A stretch of DNA of 15,708 bases, taken from positions 1-15,708 of the forward strand of contig JAKAZC010000024.1 in the NCBI GenBank assembly GCA_021826655.1, written 5' to 3'. Numbering within the stretch: position 1 is the first letter of the stretch; each line of letters starts with the position of its first letter. The position numbers and the translations under genes are program-made. Source of the DNA: Actinomycetes bacterium. Lineage in GTDB: Bacteria > Actinomycetota > Acidimicrobiia > Acidimicrobiales > RAAP-2. Below are positions 1-7,001 of the stretch, piece after piece. Under the pieces are notes generated by a model, which had not been told where the DNA came from, made no database searches, and worked only from the letters and a program-made list of their open reading frames with translations.

Positions 1-276
1 GTGCCGGTAGAAGTTGCCCTCGATCTCACCTCCCCCGTAGCCCTGCGCGCCCCGGTCGAAGTAGCCCTTCACGCAGAGGGCGACCGGTGGGTCCTGGCCC
101 GGCACGTCCCGGCAGTCGATCGTGAAACGGACCTTCGTGGCGACGGTGCGCAGCACCTCGACGACCTCGCTCCCGGTGACCTGCAGCCCGGGGAACCCAG
201 GGGAAAGGACCTCGGTGAGCCATGGCGGCGACAGCACCGTGTCGAGCGAGACCGGCGCGGGATCGGTCGCGGTCAT
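1..276 (-). CDS. Probable phosphotransferase (APH/ecdysteroid kinase-like), N-terminal fragment
   Basis: The reading frame is open from ATG 276 to the left edge of the window (92 codons), so the C-terminal part, with any catalytic loop, is missing. A strong AGGAGGG Shine-Dalgarno (282-288) sits 5 nt before the start. The visible part resembles the N-lobe of aminoglycoside-phosphotransferase-like kinases common in actinobacterial catabolic loci. A 'PPWLTEVL' opening is followed by a strand-rich stretch, then 'ALCVKGYFD' (a VxxK-like ATP-binding lysine) and 'GEIEGNFYRH', like the E-x-x-FY helix of that family. Such proteins are thought to phosphorylate small hydroxylated molecules. It lies downstream of the aldehyde dehydrogenase on the same strand and may be co-transcribed. 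The family call rests on the N-lobe pattern only. Confidence 0.55.
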   Translation of the reverse strand, partial: MTATDPAPVSLDTVLSPPWLTEVLSPGFPGLQVTGSEVVEVLRTVATKVRFTIDCRDVPGQDPPVALCVKGYFDRGAQGYGGGEIEGNFYRH

Positions 277-338
277 GCGCGCCCTCCTGTTGCCTGCACG
301 TCCTGTCGATCCACTCCGTCCCTGCCCTTCCCCCCGCT

Positions 339-371
339 GCCCCGCCAAACCGGCCGGCGCGCCCGCGGGGC
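339..371 (-). terminator. GC-rich inverted repeat, possible terminator or attenuator after the aldehyde dehydrogenase
   Basis: GCCCCGC (339-345) and GCGGGGC (365-371) form a perfect 7-bp inverted repeat. The 19-nt loop contains the self-complementary CCGGCCGG and GGCGCGCC. It starts 11 nt beyond the aldehyde dehydrogenase stop on the minus strand. No T-tract follows, so intrinsic termination is uncertain. Confidence 0.3.
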
Positions 372-382
372 CACGAGGTCGC

Positions 383-1861
383 TCAGTAGTTCCCGATGCT
401 GAGGTGCTTCACCTGCTGGAACGAGCGCACGCCGTCGACACCGCGCTCCCGTCCGAGCCCGCTCTGCTTGTAACCACCCGAAGACGCGTAGGCGCCGGTC
501 GCCCCCCCGTTGACGTTGACCGCCCCCGATCGGATGCGGTTCGCCACCGCGGTGGCCGCCTGCAGGTCGGATCCGAAGACCTGGCCGGAGAGCCCGTAGA
601 TCGTGTCGTTCGCGATGGCCACGGCGTGATCGACGTCCCGGTACCCGAGCACGCACATGACCGGGCCGAAGATCTCGTCACGGCAGGCGGGATTGGAATT
701 GTCGGGCACGTCGAGCACCGTGGGCTCGAAGAAGTACCCGCGCGGAAGACCGGCCGGGCGCCCCCCTCCCGCGGCCACCGTCGCGCCGTGCTCGACGGCG
801 GCGGCCACGTAGGACTCGCACCGGGCGCGCTGGGCCGCCGAGATGACGGGTCCGACGAGCACGCTCGGGTCGGCCGGGTCCCCGATCGTGAGCGTTCGCG
901 CGAGCTCGGCCGCCTTGGCCACGACCTCGGCCTTCCGTTCCTCGGGGACCAGCATCCGCGTCGGCAGGACGCAGCCCTGGCCGGCGTGGGCGGCGAACAC
1001 CGCCATGCACCCGCCGGGCGCCCGGTCCACCGCGTCGGGCAGGTACAGCTGCACCGACTTGCCGCCGAGCTCGAGCACGACGCGCTTCAGGGTGTCCGAC
1101 GCCTGGCGCATGATCTGACGGCCCACGTCGGTGGAGCCCGTGAACGTCACCATGTCCACCGCCGGATGGGTGGTCAGGAGCTGGGCCGCCTGAAGGCTTC
1201 CCTCCACGACCACGTTGAGCACGCCCGGGGGCAGCCCCGCCGCGTCGGCCGCCTCGCCGAAGACGAGCGCGGTGAGCGGGGTCAGCGGGCTGGGCTTGAG
1301 GACCACGCTGTTCCCGGTCAGCAACGCCGGGATGACCTTCCACGTGGCGATCCACAGGGGGAAGTTGTAGGCGGAGACGGCGGACACGACCCCGACGGGC
1401 TCGTAGCGGAGGATGCTGGCCGCGACCCGGTTGGACCCGATCACGTCGTGAAGGGGACGCGGGGTGTGCTCCTGCTCGGGCAGGGAGAGGTAGAGCTCGG
1501 CCGCCTCCCGCATGTGGGCGATGGGAAGGCCGAGCTGGGCGGCCGCCAACGTCGCGTTCGTCGCCCCGGCCTCCACCACCAGCGTCCTGGCCAGCTCCTC
1601 GTACCGGCTGTCGAAGTAGTCGGCCATCCGCACGATCGCGTCTGCCCGCTCGCGGCGGCCCAAGCCCGCCCAGGCTCCCTCGTCGAAGGACCGGCGGGCG
1701 GCCATGATGGCCTCTTCCACCTGCTCCGGCGCGCACGTCTGGACGTCCGCGACCGGCTCCTCGGTTGCGGGGTTGTCGACCAGCAGCGGTGCGCCGTCGC
1801 CGGCCCGGAACTTCCCGTCGATGTACGGCTGCCGCACATCGACGATCCCCTGGTCCCCCAT
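383..1861 (-). CDS. NAD(P)-dependent aldehyde dehydrogenase
   Basis: The protein has 492 aa, the usual full length for this superfamily. It oxidises an aldehyde to the acid with NAD(P)+ in the cytoplasm. All hallmark residues are visible: Asn166 in 'SAYNFPLW' (oxyanion), Lys189 in 'VLKPSPLTP' (cofactor), 'FTGST' near 240-244 (Rossmann turn), general base Glu264 in 'LELGGKS', nucleophile Cys297 in 'AGQGCVLP' and Glu396 in 'EIFGPV'. ATG 1861 is preceded by GGGAGGG (1867-1873). The gene is divergent from the TetR regulator across an AT-rich island, which suggests control by that regulator. In this neighbourhood it probably oxidises an aldehyde made by alcohol oxidation of a P450 product. The exact substrate cannot be read from the sequence. 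Confidence 0.95.
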   Translation of the reverse strand: MGDQGIVDVRQPYIDGKFRAGDGAPLLVDNPATEEPVADVQTCAPEQVEEAIMAARRSFDEGAWAGLGRRERADAIVRMADYFDSRYEELARTLVVEAGATNATLAAAQLGLPIAHMREAAELYLSLPEQEHTPRPLHDVIGSNRVAASILRYEPVGVVSAVSAYNFPLWIATWKVIPALLTGNSVVLKPSPLTPLTALVFGEAADAAGLPPGVLNVVVEGSLQAAQLLTTHPAVDMVTFTGSTDVGRQIMRQASDTLKRVVLELGGKSVQLYLPDAVDRAPGGCMAVFAAHAGQGCVLPTRMLVPEERKAEVVAKAAELARTLTIGDPADPSVLVGPVISAAQRARCESYVAAAVEHGATVAAGGGRPAGLPRGYFFEPTVLDVPDNSNPACRDEIFGPVMCVLGYRDVDHAVAIANDTIYGLSGQVFGSDLQAATAVANRIRSGAVNVNGGATGAYASSGGYKQSGLGRERGVDGVRSFQQVKHLSIGNY

Positions 1862-1976
1862 CGTCGCCCTCCCTGCTCCCGGCGGCTCGATTCCTCGAGC
1901 TGGCCAGCGGCCCGATCGCCCTTGCGGTCGGAATGGCCGAGCTCGCGAGAAGCCCGGCCATTCCCTCTACCCAGCG

Positions 1977-2025
1977 AGACTATGCTTACCTTTTGAACAA
2001 TAACATGATTCTGCTACGGTGAGGA
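1977..2025. promoter_or_regulatory. AT-rich divergent promoter island between aldehyde dehydrogenase and TetR gene
   Basis: The 314-nt stretch 1862-2175 has no convincing gene; its one striking feature is this AT-rich island. On the plus strand TTGAAC (1993-1998) and TACGGT (2015-2020), 16 nt apart, fit a sigma-70-type promoter with the actinobacterial TANNNT -10 form. On the minus strand TATTGT (2002-1997) is a -10 candidate for the aldehyde dehydrogenase with a poor -35 (TCCTCA); TAGTCT (1982-1977) is an alternative. The stretch 2001-2012 (TAACATGATTCT) closely resembles 14953-14965 upstream of the DapB-like gene. These assignments are by eye. Confidence 0.45.
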
Positions 2026-2175
2026 CCGAGGACGCCACCGCCGGGCGCGGGGGGACGGTCACCCGTACCGGGGGCGGCCGAGGGGGCTCCCGCGTCTGGC
2101 CGCAGCATCGTGGCGCAGGCCTCGCGCGGTACCATGACCGGCCGGCTCCGAGCGATGAGGGATGATGGTCATCCG

Positions 2176-2913
2176 ATGAACGTGGAAGAGCAGGCGATCG
2201 CGGGCGAGGGAGACGACCCCCGCGACTGGCGGGGTCGCATCATCGAGCGCTCCGTCGCCCGCTCGGAGCGAGCGATCCGCGAGCGGGGCATCGGACCGGC
2301 GGCCCGCATCGTCGAGGCGGCCATCGCACTGTCCGCAGAGACCAACGGCGCACCCTTTTCGATCCAACAAGTCGTGACCAGAGCCGACACGGCGCTCCAG
2401 ACCTTCTACCGCCATTTCGGCAGCAAGGACGCCTTGCTGCTGGCGATGCTCGAAGAGAGCATCGCCAGCAGCGTCCAGTCGATGGACGAGAACGCATCGC
2501 GGCATGCCAACCCCCTCGACGCCCTGCGCTACGTCGTCACCGACTCGTTCCGTCGGATCAGCGACGGTGAGACCGGCCCCTATCAGGCGAACGTCTCGCG
2601 CGACCACTACCGGCTGCTCGAGCTGTTCCCGAGCGAGGTCGAGCGCGCGACCTCCACGTTCACCGACCTCGTCGTCACGTGGATGACCAAGGCCCGGGAC
2701 GCCGGGCTCATCGAGTCCGACGACATCCCGGCCCAGGCGGACCTGATCATGAACCTCGTCCTCTCCCAGTTCCATCGCATCAGGCTCGGCTCGATCGACG
2801 TGAGCCCGGAGGAGATGGCCGAACGCTGCTGGCAGTTCTGCTATCGGGCGCTCCAGCCGCGCGGGACGAAGCGGGCCGCGCCGGCCCGGCCGCGCCGGAC
2901 GCGCCAGTCCTGA
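2176..2913 (+). CDS. TetR/AcrR family transcriptional regulator
   Basis: The protein has 245 aa from ATG 2176. An N-terminal DNA-binding domain is followed by an all-helical ligand domain. The helix-turn-helix lies around residues 60-83: 'FSIQQVVTRADTALQTFYRHF' carries the TetR signature, with T-x-YRHFGSKDAL leading into helix 4. In-frame starts also exist at GTG 2110, ATG 2134 and ATG 2155. I prefer 2176 because the codons just before it have T-rich third positions unlike the gene body, although its GAGGG is about 14 nt away. The gene is divergent from the aldehyde dehydrogenase and convergent with the P450 operon. It is the only regulator in the window and most likely a repressor relieved by a pathway compound. 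The ligand is unknown. Confidence 0.92.
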   Translation: MNVEEQAIAGEGDDPRDWRGRIIERSVARSERAIRERGIGPAARIVEAAIALSAETNGAPFSIQQVVTRADTALQTFYRHFGSKDALLLAMLEESIASSVQSMDENASRHANPLDALRYVVTDSFRRISDGETGPYQANVSRDHYRLLELFPSEVERATSTFTDLVVTWMTKARDAGLIESDDIPAQADLIMNLVLSQFHRIRLGSIDVSPEEMAERCWQFCYRALQPRGTKRAAPARPRRTRQS

Positions 2914-2986
2914 GGACGGGACACCTCCCCTTCGCCTGCAGGGCCGGCTCACACCCGAACGGAGGCGAGATGCCCACGGACCGCGT

Positions 2987-3463
2987 TCACGTCCCGCTCC
3001 CCGCGCCCGGCGCGGGGTCCCGCTCCAGGACCACCACCGGGATGTCCCGGTCCGTGCGGGTGGTGTACACGTCGTAGTTGGGCCATACCTCGGTCATGAT
3101 CGACCAGAGGCGAGGCTTCTCCTCCGCGGTGGCCGTCCTGGCGTGGGCCGGGAACCGATCGCCCCGCACCTGCACCTGCACCTCCGGGTTCGCCGCCAGG
3201 TTCAGGTACCAGCCGGGATGCGTCGGTGCACCCCCTTTCGAGGCGACCACCAGGTACTTGTCACCGTCGCACCCGTAAATGAGGGCGAACTTGCGGGGCT
3301 GGCCGGTCCTGCGGCCCGTGGTCGTCAGCACGAGGCACGTCGCGCCGTTCCACTCGTGACCCACCTCCCCATCGGTCTCCTCGTACCGGCGGATGTGCTC
3401 GTCCCCGATCAGGCTCACGTCCGGAGCGGCGTAGGGCGGGGGGTTCGTGGCGTCGGTCGACAT
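2987..3463 (-). CDS. Deazaflavin (F420)-dependent nitroreductase-family protein (Ddn-like)
   Basis: A 158-aa protein of the split-barrel Ddn/FDR family, whose members typically use reduced F420 to reduce enones, quinones or similar substrates. The family core is clear: 'LTTTGRRTGQPRKFALIY' (46-63), 'YLVVASKGGAPTHPGWYLNL' (70-89) and 'IPVVVLER' (141-148). Tyr130 and Tyr133 lie where Ddn keeps substrate-contacting tyrosines; that correspondence is inference. The frame is open further upstream, but that part overlaps the SDR in another frame. ATG 3463 is preferred because it lies 2 nt beyond the SDR stop, typical of translational coupling. It is the last gene of the P450 operon and could reduce a double bond or quinone intermediate. 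Confidence 0.9.
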   Translation of the reverse strand: MSTDATNPPPYAAPDVSLIGDEHIRRYEETDGEVGHEWNGATCLVLTTTGRRTGQPRKFALIYGCDGDKYLVVASKGGAPTHPGWYLNLAANPEVQVQVRGDRFPAHARTATAEEKPRLWSIMTEVWPNYDVYTTRTDRDIPVVVLERDPAPGAGSGT

Positions 3464-3465
3464 CG

Positions 3466-4245
3466 TCAGCGCGCCGTGTAGCCGCCGTCGATGGGCAGCA
3501 AGATGCCCGTCACGTTGCGCGACTGGTCGGAAGCCAGATAGAGCGCAGCCGCCGCGCAGTCCTCGGCGGTGATCGGGCGGCCCAGGGGATGCATCGCTCC
3601 GACCTGTCGGGCGTTGTCCCCTGCGACGCCTTCGGAGCCCTTGGTGGCCCCGGGCACACTGAAGTTGGTTCCGGGCATCCCCGCCGGGCAGATGCAGTTC
3701 ACCCGGATGTCGAAGGGCGCGCACTCAATGGCCACGGCCCGGCTCAGCTGGTTCACCCCGCCCTTCGACGAGCCGTAGACCGTCCCGCCCCAGCCCACCA
3801 TGCCGGCCACGCTGCCGGTGTTGACGATCACACCGCCGCCACCCTGCTCCTTGAACCGGATCACGGCGTGCTTGCACCCCCAGAAGACGCTCCGGAAGTT
3901 CACGTTCATCAACCGGTCCCACTCCTCGTTGGTGTGCTCCTCGAACTTCAGCCCGGGGCGGGGAGTCGAGATCCCCACGTTGTTGTACATGACGTCGAGC
4001 CGCCCGAAGGTCTCCACCGCGGCGGCGATCGCGCCGACGACGTCCTCCTCCCTCGTGACGTCGCAGGTCTGGGCGATCGCCGTCCCGCCCTCGGCCTCTA
4101 TGACCCGGACCGTCTCTTTGATCCAGTCGCTCCGGACATCGGCGCAGACCACCTTCGCCCCCTCCCGGGCGAAGAGGACGGCCGAGGCGCGGCCGACGCC
4201 GGAACCGGATCCGGTGATCACCACTGACTTGTCGCTGAGCAGCAT
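3466..4245 (-). CDS. Short-chain dehydrogenase/reductase (SDR), probably NAD-dependent
   Basis: A 259-aa classical SDR. The nucleotide-binding TGSGSGVG lies at 11-18, and Asp36 at the end of the second beta strand favours NAD(H) over NADP(H). NNVG is at 88-91 (usually NNAG), and the catalytic residues are Asn116, Ser145, Tyr157 and Lys161 (YGSSK). The C-terminal 'NVTGILLPIDGGYTAR' is typical. ATG 4245 has AAGGAGG (4251-4257) 5 nt upstream. The gene sits between the ferredoxin (22-nt gap) and the F420-dependent reductase (2-nt gap). The probable role is oxidation of a secondary alcohol made by the P450 or by hydration; direction and substrate are inferred. Confidence 0.95.
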   Translation of the reverse strand: MLLSDKSVVITGSGSGVGRASAVLFAREGAKVVCADVRSDWIKETVRVIEAEGGTAIAQTCDVTREEDVVGAIAAAVETFGRLDVMYNNVGISTPRPGLKFEEHTNEEWDRLMNVNFRSVFWGCKHAVIRFKEQGGGGVIVNTGSVAGMVGWGGTVYGSSKGGVNQLSRAVAIECAPFDIRVNCICPAGMPGTNFSVPGATKGSEGVAGDNARQVGAMHPLGRPITAEDCAAAALYLASDQSRNVTGILLPIDGGYTAR

Positions 4246-4267
4246 GACTTCCTCCTTGCCCCCGGGC

Positions 4268-4474
4268 CTACCGGTCGGTCTTCTCGTTCAGTCGCAGCGC
4301 CCTGGTCGGGCAGGCCTCCACCGCCGCCCGGACCTGGTCGAGGGTGCCGCCGGCAGGATCCCTCACGAAGGACCGGGCCTCGTCGTCCATGTCGAAGGTC
4401 TCCGGTGCGTACACGACGCACAGGCCCGACCCCATGCAGACGTCCCGATCGACCTCCACTTCCCAGCCCCCCAC
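4268..4474 (-). CDS. [3Fe-4S]-type ferredoxin (P450 redox partner type)
   Basis: A small acidic ferredoxin of about 68 aa. Counted from the longer GTG 4492 start (74 aa), the cluster cysteines are Cys19, Cys25 and Cys61. The motif is C-MGSGL-C ... A-CP, where the second cysteine of a normal 4Fe-4S set is replaced (C-x5-C). This is the single-cluster pattern of actinobacterial P450 ferredoxins. 'YAPETFDMDDEA' after Cys25 is also typical. I chose GTG 4474 because GGAGGAG (4478-4484) lies directly upstream; GTG 4492 or 4486 would add up to six residues. It probably passes electrons to the P450 at the head of the same operon. No ferredoxin reductase is present in the window. Confidence 0.92.
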   Translation of the reverse strand: MGGWEVEVDRDVCMGSGLCVVYAPETFDMDDEARSFVRDPAGGTLDQVRAAVEACPTRALRLNEKTDR

Positions 4475-4499
4475 CGTCTCCTCCACCGTCACCGTCCGC

Positions 4500-5594
4500 T
4501 CAGGCCAGTCCGAAGAGCTGCGCGCAGTTCCGCCAGAGGATCTTCGCCTTGTCCTCCTCGTCGTAGGAGCTGAACCACTCGTCGGTCAGCTTCGTCGAGT
4601 TCGGCCAGGTGGTCTCGGAGTGGGGGTAGTCACTTGCCCACATGATGTTGTCGATGCCGATGTGATGGCGCTCGCGCAGTCCCACCGGATCCTCCATGAA
4701 CGTCGCGTACACCTGCCGCTTGAAGTACGTGCTCGGCGGTGCCTCGAGCTTGCTCTCGGTCCAGTACCGATGCTTCTCCCACAGGTGGTCCATGTAGTAC
4801 TGCACGAAGGAGATCCATCCGATCTGCGATTCGACGGCGATGAACTTCAGGTCGGGGTACCGCTGCATCACCAGCCCGAATATCAGCTCCGAGACCGCTT
4901 CCGCCATGGTCAGCTTGCTCATCACCAGGCCGGTCATGAAGCGCGGCGCGCTCTCGTACAGGTTGGCCACCGGGGTGCCCGGACGCCGGCCCCCCACGTG
5001 CATGGCCACGGGGAAGCCGGCTTGGAGGAACGCCTCCCACATCGGGTACCACTTCTCCTCGGAGTAGTCCCCTTCGGCGGGGAACAGGGGGATGTACCCT
5101 CCTGCCAGCCCGGCCTGCTTCGCGAACCGGATCTCGGCCACCGCCGATTCGGGCGTGTCGACCGGGATGGCCGCCATGCCCAACAGGCGCTTCGGGGCGT
5201 GGGACGAGAAGTCCGACAGCCACCGGTTGTAGCCCCGCACGCTGTTGAGGCGCAGGTCCCGGTCCTTCGACTGCAGCGGGCCCCCGACGTACAGCACCTC
5301 CGCATCGACGCCGTCGGCGTCCATGTCCTTCATCCGTTCGACCGGGTCCCAGGCCCCGGCCCGCCTGTCCTCGAGCTTGCGAACGTTCAAGGTGAAGTCC
5401 TGCGGGCGCTTGCCGGCCAGGTTGTCGAGCGTGTTGATGGGCGTCCGGTTCCCCTCGAAGACCCTGAAGTCGCCGTCGTCGGTCCGCTCGATGCGGGGAG
5501 CCCGATCCCGGAACTCCGGGTCGAGGTACTCCTGCCATGCCTCGTCGGGAATGGTGACGTGGGAATCCGACGATATGAGCCGGAATTCGGTCAT
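4500..5594 (-). CDS. Amidohydrolase family protein (amidohydrolase_2/ACMSD-like), copy 1
   Basis: A 364-aa TIM-barrel metal-dependent hydrolase or decarboxylase. 'SSDSHV' gives Asp10 and His12 after the first strand. His199 lies in 'VAMHVGG', Glu255 in 'VESQIGW' and Asp322 in 'ASDYPHSETTWP', and the C-terminal helix is 'ILWRNCAQLFGL'. The superfamily includes ACMSD and gamma-resorcylate decarboxylase, which act on ring-derived carboxylates. This actinobacterial branch, with 'FEGNR' and 'AGKR' in the N-terminal lid, has no function I can name. ATG 5594 follows AAGGAGAG (5599-5606). The gene lies between the CoA-transferase and the ferredoxin and is clearly paralogous to the copy at 8494-9678. 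C-C bond hydrolysis or decarboxylation of a pathway intermediate is the likeliest role, by inference. Confidence 0.92.
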   Translation of the reverse strand: MTEFRLISSDSHVTIPDEAWQEYLDPEFRDRAPRIERTDDGDFRVFEGNRTPINTLDNLAGKRPQDFTLNVRKLEDRRAGAWDPVERMKDMDADGVDAEVLYVGGPLQSKDRDLRLNSVRGYNRWLSDFSSHAPKRLLGMAAIPVDTPESAVAEIRFAKQAGLAGGYIPLFPAEGDYSEEKWYPMWEAFLQAGFPVAMHVGGRRPGTPVANLYESAPRFMTGLVMSKLTMAEAVSELIFGLVMQRYPDLKFIAVESQIGWISFVQYYMDHLWEKHRYWTESKLEAPPSTYFKRQVYATFMEDPVGLRERHHIGIDNIMWASDYPHSETTWPNSTKLTDEWFSSYDEEDKAKILWRNCAQLFGLA

Positions 5595-5609
5595 GACGCT
5601 CTCCTTCTT

Positions 5610-5666
5610 GTCGGTCGCTTGTCGGCTTGTCGGTCGCTTGTCGGCTTGTCGGTCGCTTGTCGGCTT
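5610..5666. repeat. Perfect 3 x 19 bp tandem repeat between CoA-transferase and amidohydrolase
   Basis: Three exact copies of GTCGGTCGCTTGTCGGCTT occupy 5610-5628, 5629-5647 and 5648-5666. Each unit is itself an 11+8 duplication (GTCGGTCGCTT / GTCGGCTT). The array fills most of the 73-nt spacer. It ends 1 nt before the CoA-transferase stop codon and reaches almost to the Shine-Dalgarno of the amidohydrolase, at 5599-5606. It is non-coding in both neighbouring genes. Copy number may vary between strains. Confidence 0.95.
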
Positions 5667-5667
5667 G

Positions 5668-6906
5668 TCACGGGATGACGTGGGTCTGCTTCAACCGGCC
5701 GATCTCTTCCCAGTCGTACCCCAGCTCGAGCAGGAGGTCCTCCGTGTCCTGCCCGTGCTCGGGGCCGCGGCGGAGCGTGGCGGGTTGCTCGTCGAACTGA
5801 ACGGCGCCGGTCGGCATCGCGAAGCTCTCTCCCCCGTCGACCGGCACCTCGCCGATGTAGCCGTTGGCCTCCACCTGGCGATCCTCGACGAGCTCGGGCA
5901 CACGCAGGAACGGAGCCCAGGGGAACCGTTCCCCGTCGAATGCAGCCCGCCACTCGGCGAACGTGCGGGCCGCGAAGATCTCGTCGAGGACCGCGACGCA
6001 TTCCTCGCGGTGCTCGGCCCGGACGGTGATGTCGGCGAACCGGGGATCGAGGGCGAGCTCGGGCCGATCGACGGCCCGGCAGAAGTCGGCCCAGTACCGG
6101 TCCGGCTGCAGGAACACCAGGTTCACGAAGCGGTCGTCCTTGGTCCGGAACGCGTTGACCAGCGGGTTCGGCATCTGCGCCCGCAGCGCGCCACCCGGGG
6201 GTGGCGCCGCCCGGAAATTGCCCTGCAGCGCAGAGAGGACGTCGGAGGCCAGGGTCCACATGGCCGTGGCCAGGAGCGAGACGTCGACCACCGACGGCTC
6301 ACCGGTGCGCTCGCGACGGAACAGGGCGCCGGCCATGCCGAAGGCGAGCTGCACGGCTCCGTTCCGGTCGCCGAACGCACCGCGCTGGCCGATGGGCTGG
6401 GGAAGGCCCTCGGGGGTCAGGGTCTCCCCCAGGGCGCCCCGGGCCCAGAACGCGGTGGAGTCGTACGCGGCCTTGTCGGCGTCGGGTCCTCGCACCCCGA
6501 AGCCGTGCCCCCGGGCGTAGATCAGCTTCGGATTGACCCGGCGGAGAGCTTCGACGCCGAGATCGAGGCGCTCGAGCGTCGACGGCAGGAAGTTGGTGAG
6601 GAAGATGTCGGCGTTCGCGACGAGCTTCATGAGGATGGCTCGTCCGTCGGGCGTCCCCACGTCGAGCCCGATGCTGCGCTTCCCACGGTTGGCCAGCTCC
6701 ATCGACTGGTTGACGCCGCCCTTCGACTGCAGGATTCCCTGTGACACGAGGCCCCGGTACCCGTCGCCGGTCTCGGGATGCTCCACGTGGATCACGTCGG
6801 CACCCCAATCGGCGAGCAGCGCACCGGCCACCGGCACGAAGACCCACTGGGCGAGCTCGACCACCCGGACGCCCGAAAAGACATCGACCGCCGGACCGTT
6901 CGACAT
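5668..6906 (-). CDS. CaiB/BaiF family CoA-transferase (family III)
   Basis: A 412-aa protein of the usual length for class III CoA-transferases and related acyl-CoA racemases. Visible signatures are 'VVELAQWVFVPVAGALLADWGADVIHVE' (residues 15-42), 'ANRGKRSIGLD' (72-82), 'FLTNFLPSTLERL' (102-114) and the expected catalytic aspartate Asp149 in 'AYDSTAFWARGAL'. A start at ATG 6939 is also in frame, but ATG 6906 has GGGGGAG about 9 nt upstream and begins closer to the family's usual N-terminus. It lies 95 nt after the P450. It probably transfers CoA to a carboxylic acid produced by oxidation, or epimerises an alpha-methyl acyl-CoA; the sequence does not separate the two. Confidence 0.94.
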   Translation of the reverse strand: MSNGPAVDVFSGVRVVELAQWVFVPVAGALLADWGADVIHVEHPETGDGYRGLVSQGILQSKGGVNQSMELANRGKRSIGLDVGTPDGRAILMKLVANADIFLTNFLPSTLERLDLGVEALRRVNPKLIYARGHGFGVRGPDADKAAYDSTAFWARGALGETLTPEGLPQPIGQRGAFGDRNGAVQLAFGMAGALFRRERTGEPSVVDVSLLATAMWTLASDVLSALQGNFRAAPPPGGALRAQMPNPLVNAFRTKDDRFVNLVFLQPDRYWADFCRAVDRPELALDPRFADITVRAEHREECVAVLDEIFAARTFAEWRAAFDGERFPWAPFLRVPELVEDRQVEANGYIGEVPVDGGESFAMPTGAVQFDEQPATLRRGPEHGQDTEDLLLELGYDWEEIGRLKQTHVIP

Positions 6907-6955
6907 CGTGCTCTTCTCCCCCTTGCCGTGATCCGGCATCGATGCTCTGGTTCTA

Positions 6956-6968
6956 CCTGATGATCAGG
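6956..6968. promoter_or_regulatory. 13-bp perfect palindrome, possible operator
   Basis: CCTGATGATCAGG is a perfect inverted repeat of two 6-nt arms around one G. It is in a locally AT-richer patch of the 95-nt P450/CoA-transferase spacer, about 50 nt upstream of the CoA-transferase start. No clear -10/-35 pair was found around it. It could be an operator for an internal promoter or an accidental palindrome. Confidence 0.3.
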
Positions 6969-7001
6969 CGGTGAACTGCCCTGACGGCGGGTGCGGCGCG
7001 C

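Noticed and set aside
122..1996. Long plus-strand open frame (624 codons) opposite the aldehyde dehydrogenase
   Set aside because: Arg/Pro/His-rich translation without any recognisable domain; the opposite strand encodes a complete, motif-perfect aldehyde dehydrogenase. Long antisense frames are expected in GC-rich DNA.
2914..2986. Possible terminator between the convergent TetR and F420-dependent reductase genes
   Set aside because: I could not find a convincing stem-loop or T-run in these 73 nt.
3464..3724. N-terminal extension of the F420-dependent reductase frame
   Set aside because: These 87 codons overlap the SDR in another frame and are Arg/Gly-rich; the Ddn family fold begins at ATG 3463, next to the SDR stop.
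5610..5666. Tandem repeat as a CRISPR array
   Set aside because: Units are 19 bp, directly adjacent with no spacers, and no cas genes are nearby.
5245..6744. Plus-strand open frame (499 codons) through the tandem repeat and the CoA-transferase
   Set aside because: Antisense shadow; the part over the repeat gives repetitive residues, and there is no ribosome site or domain.
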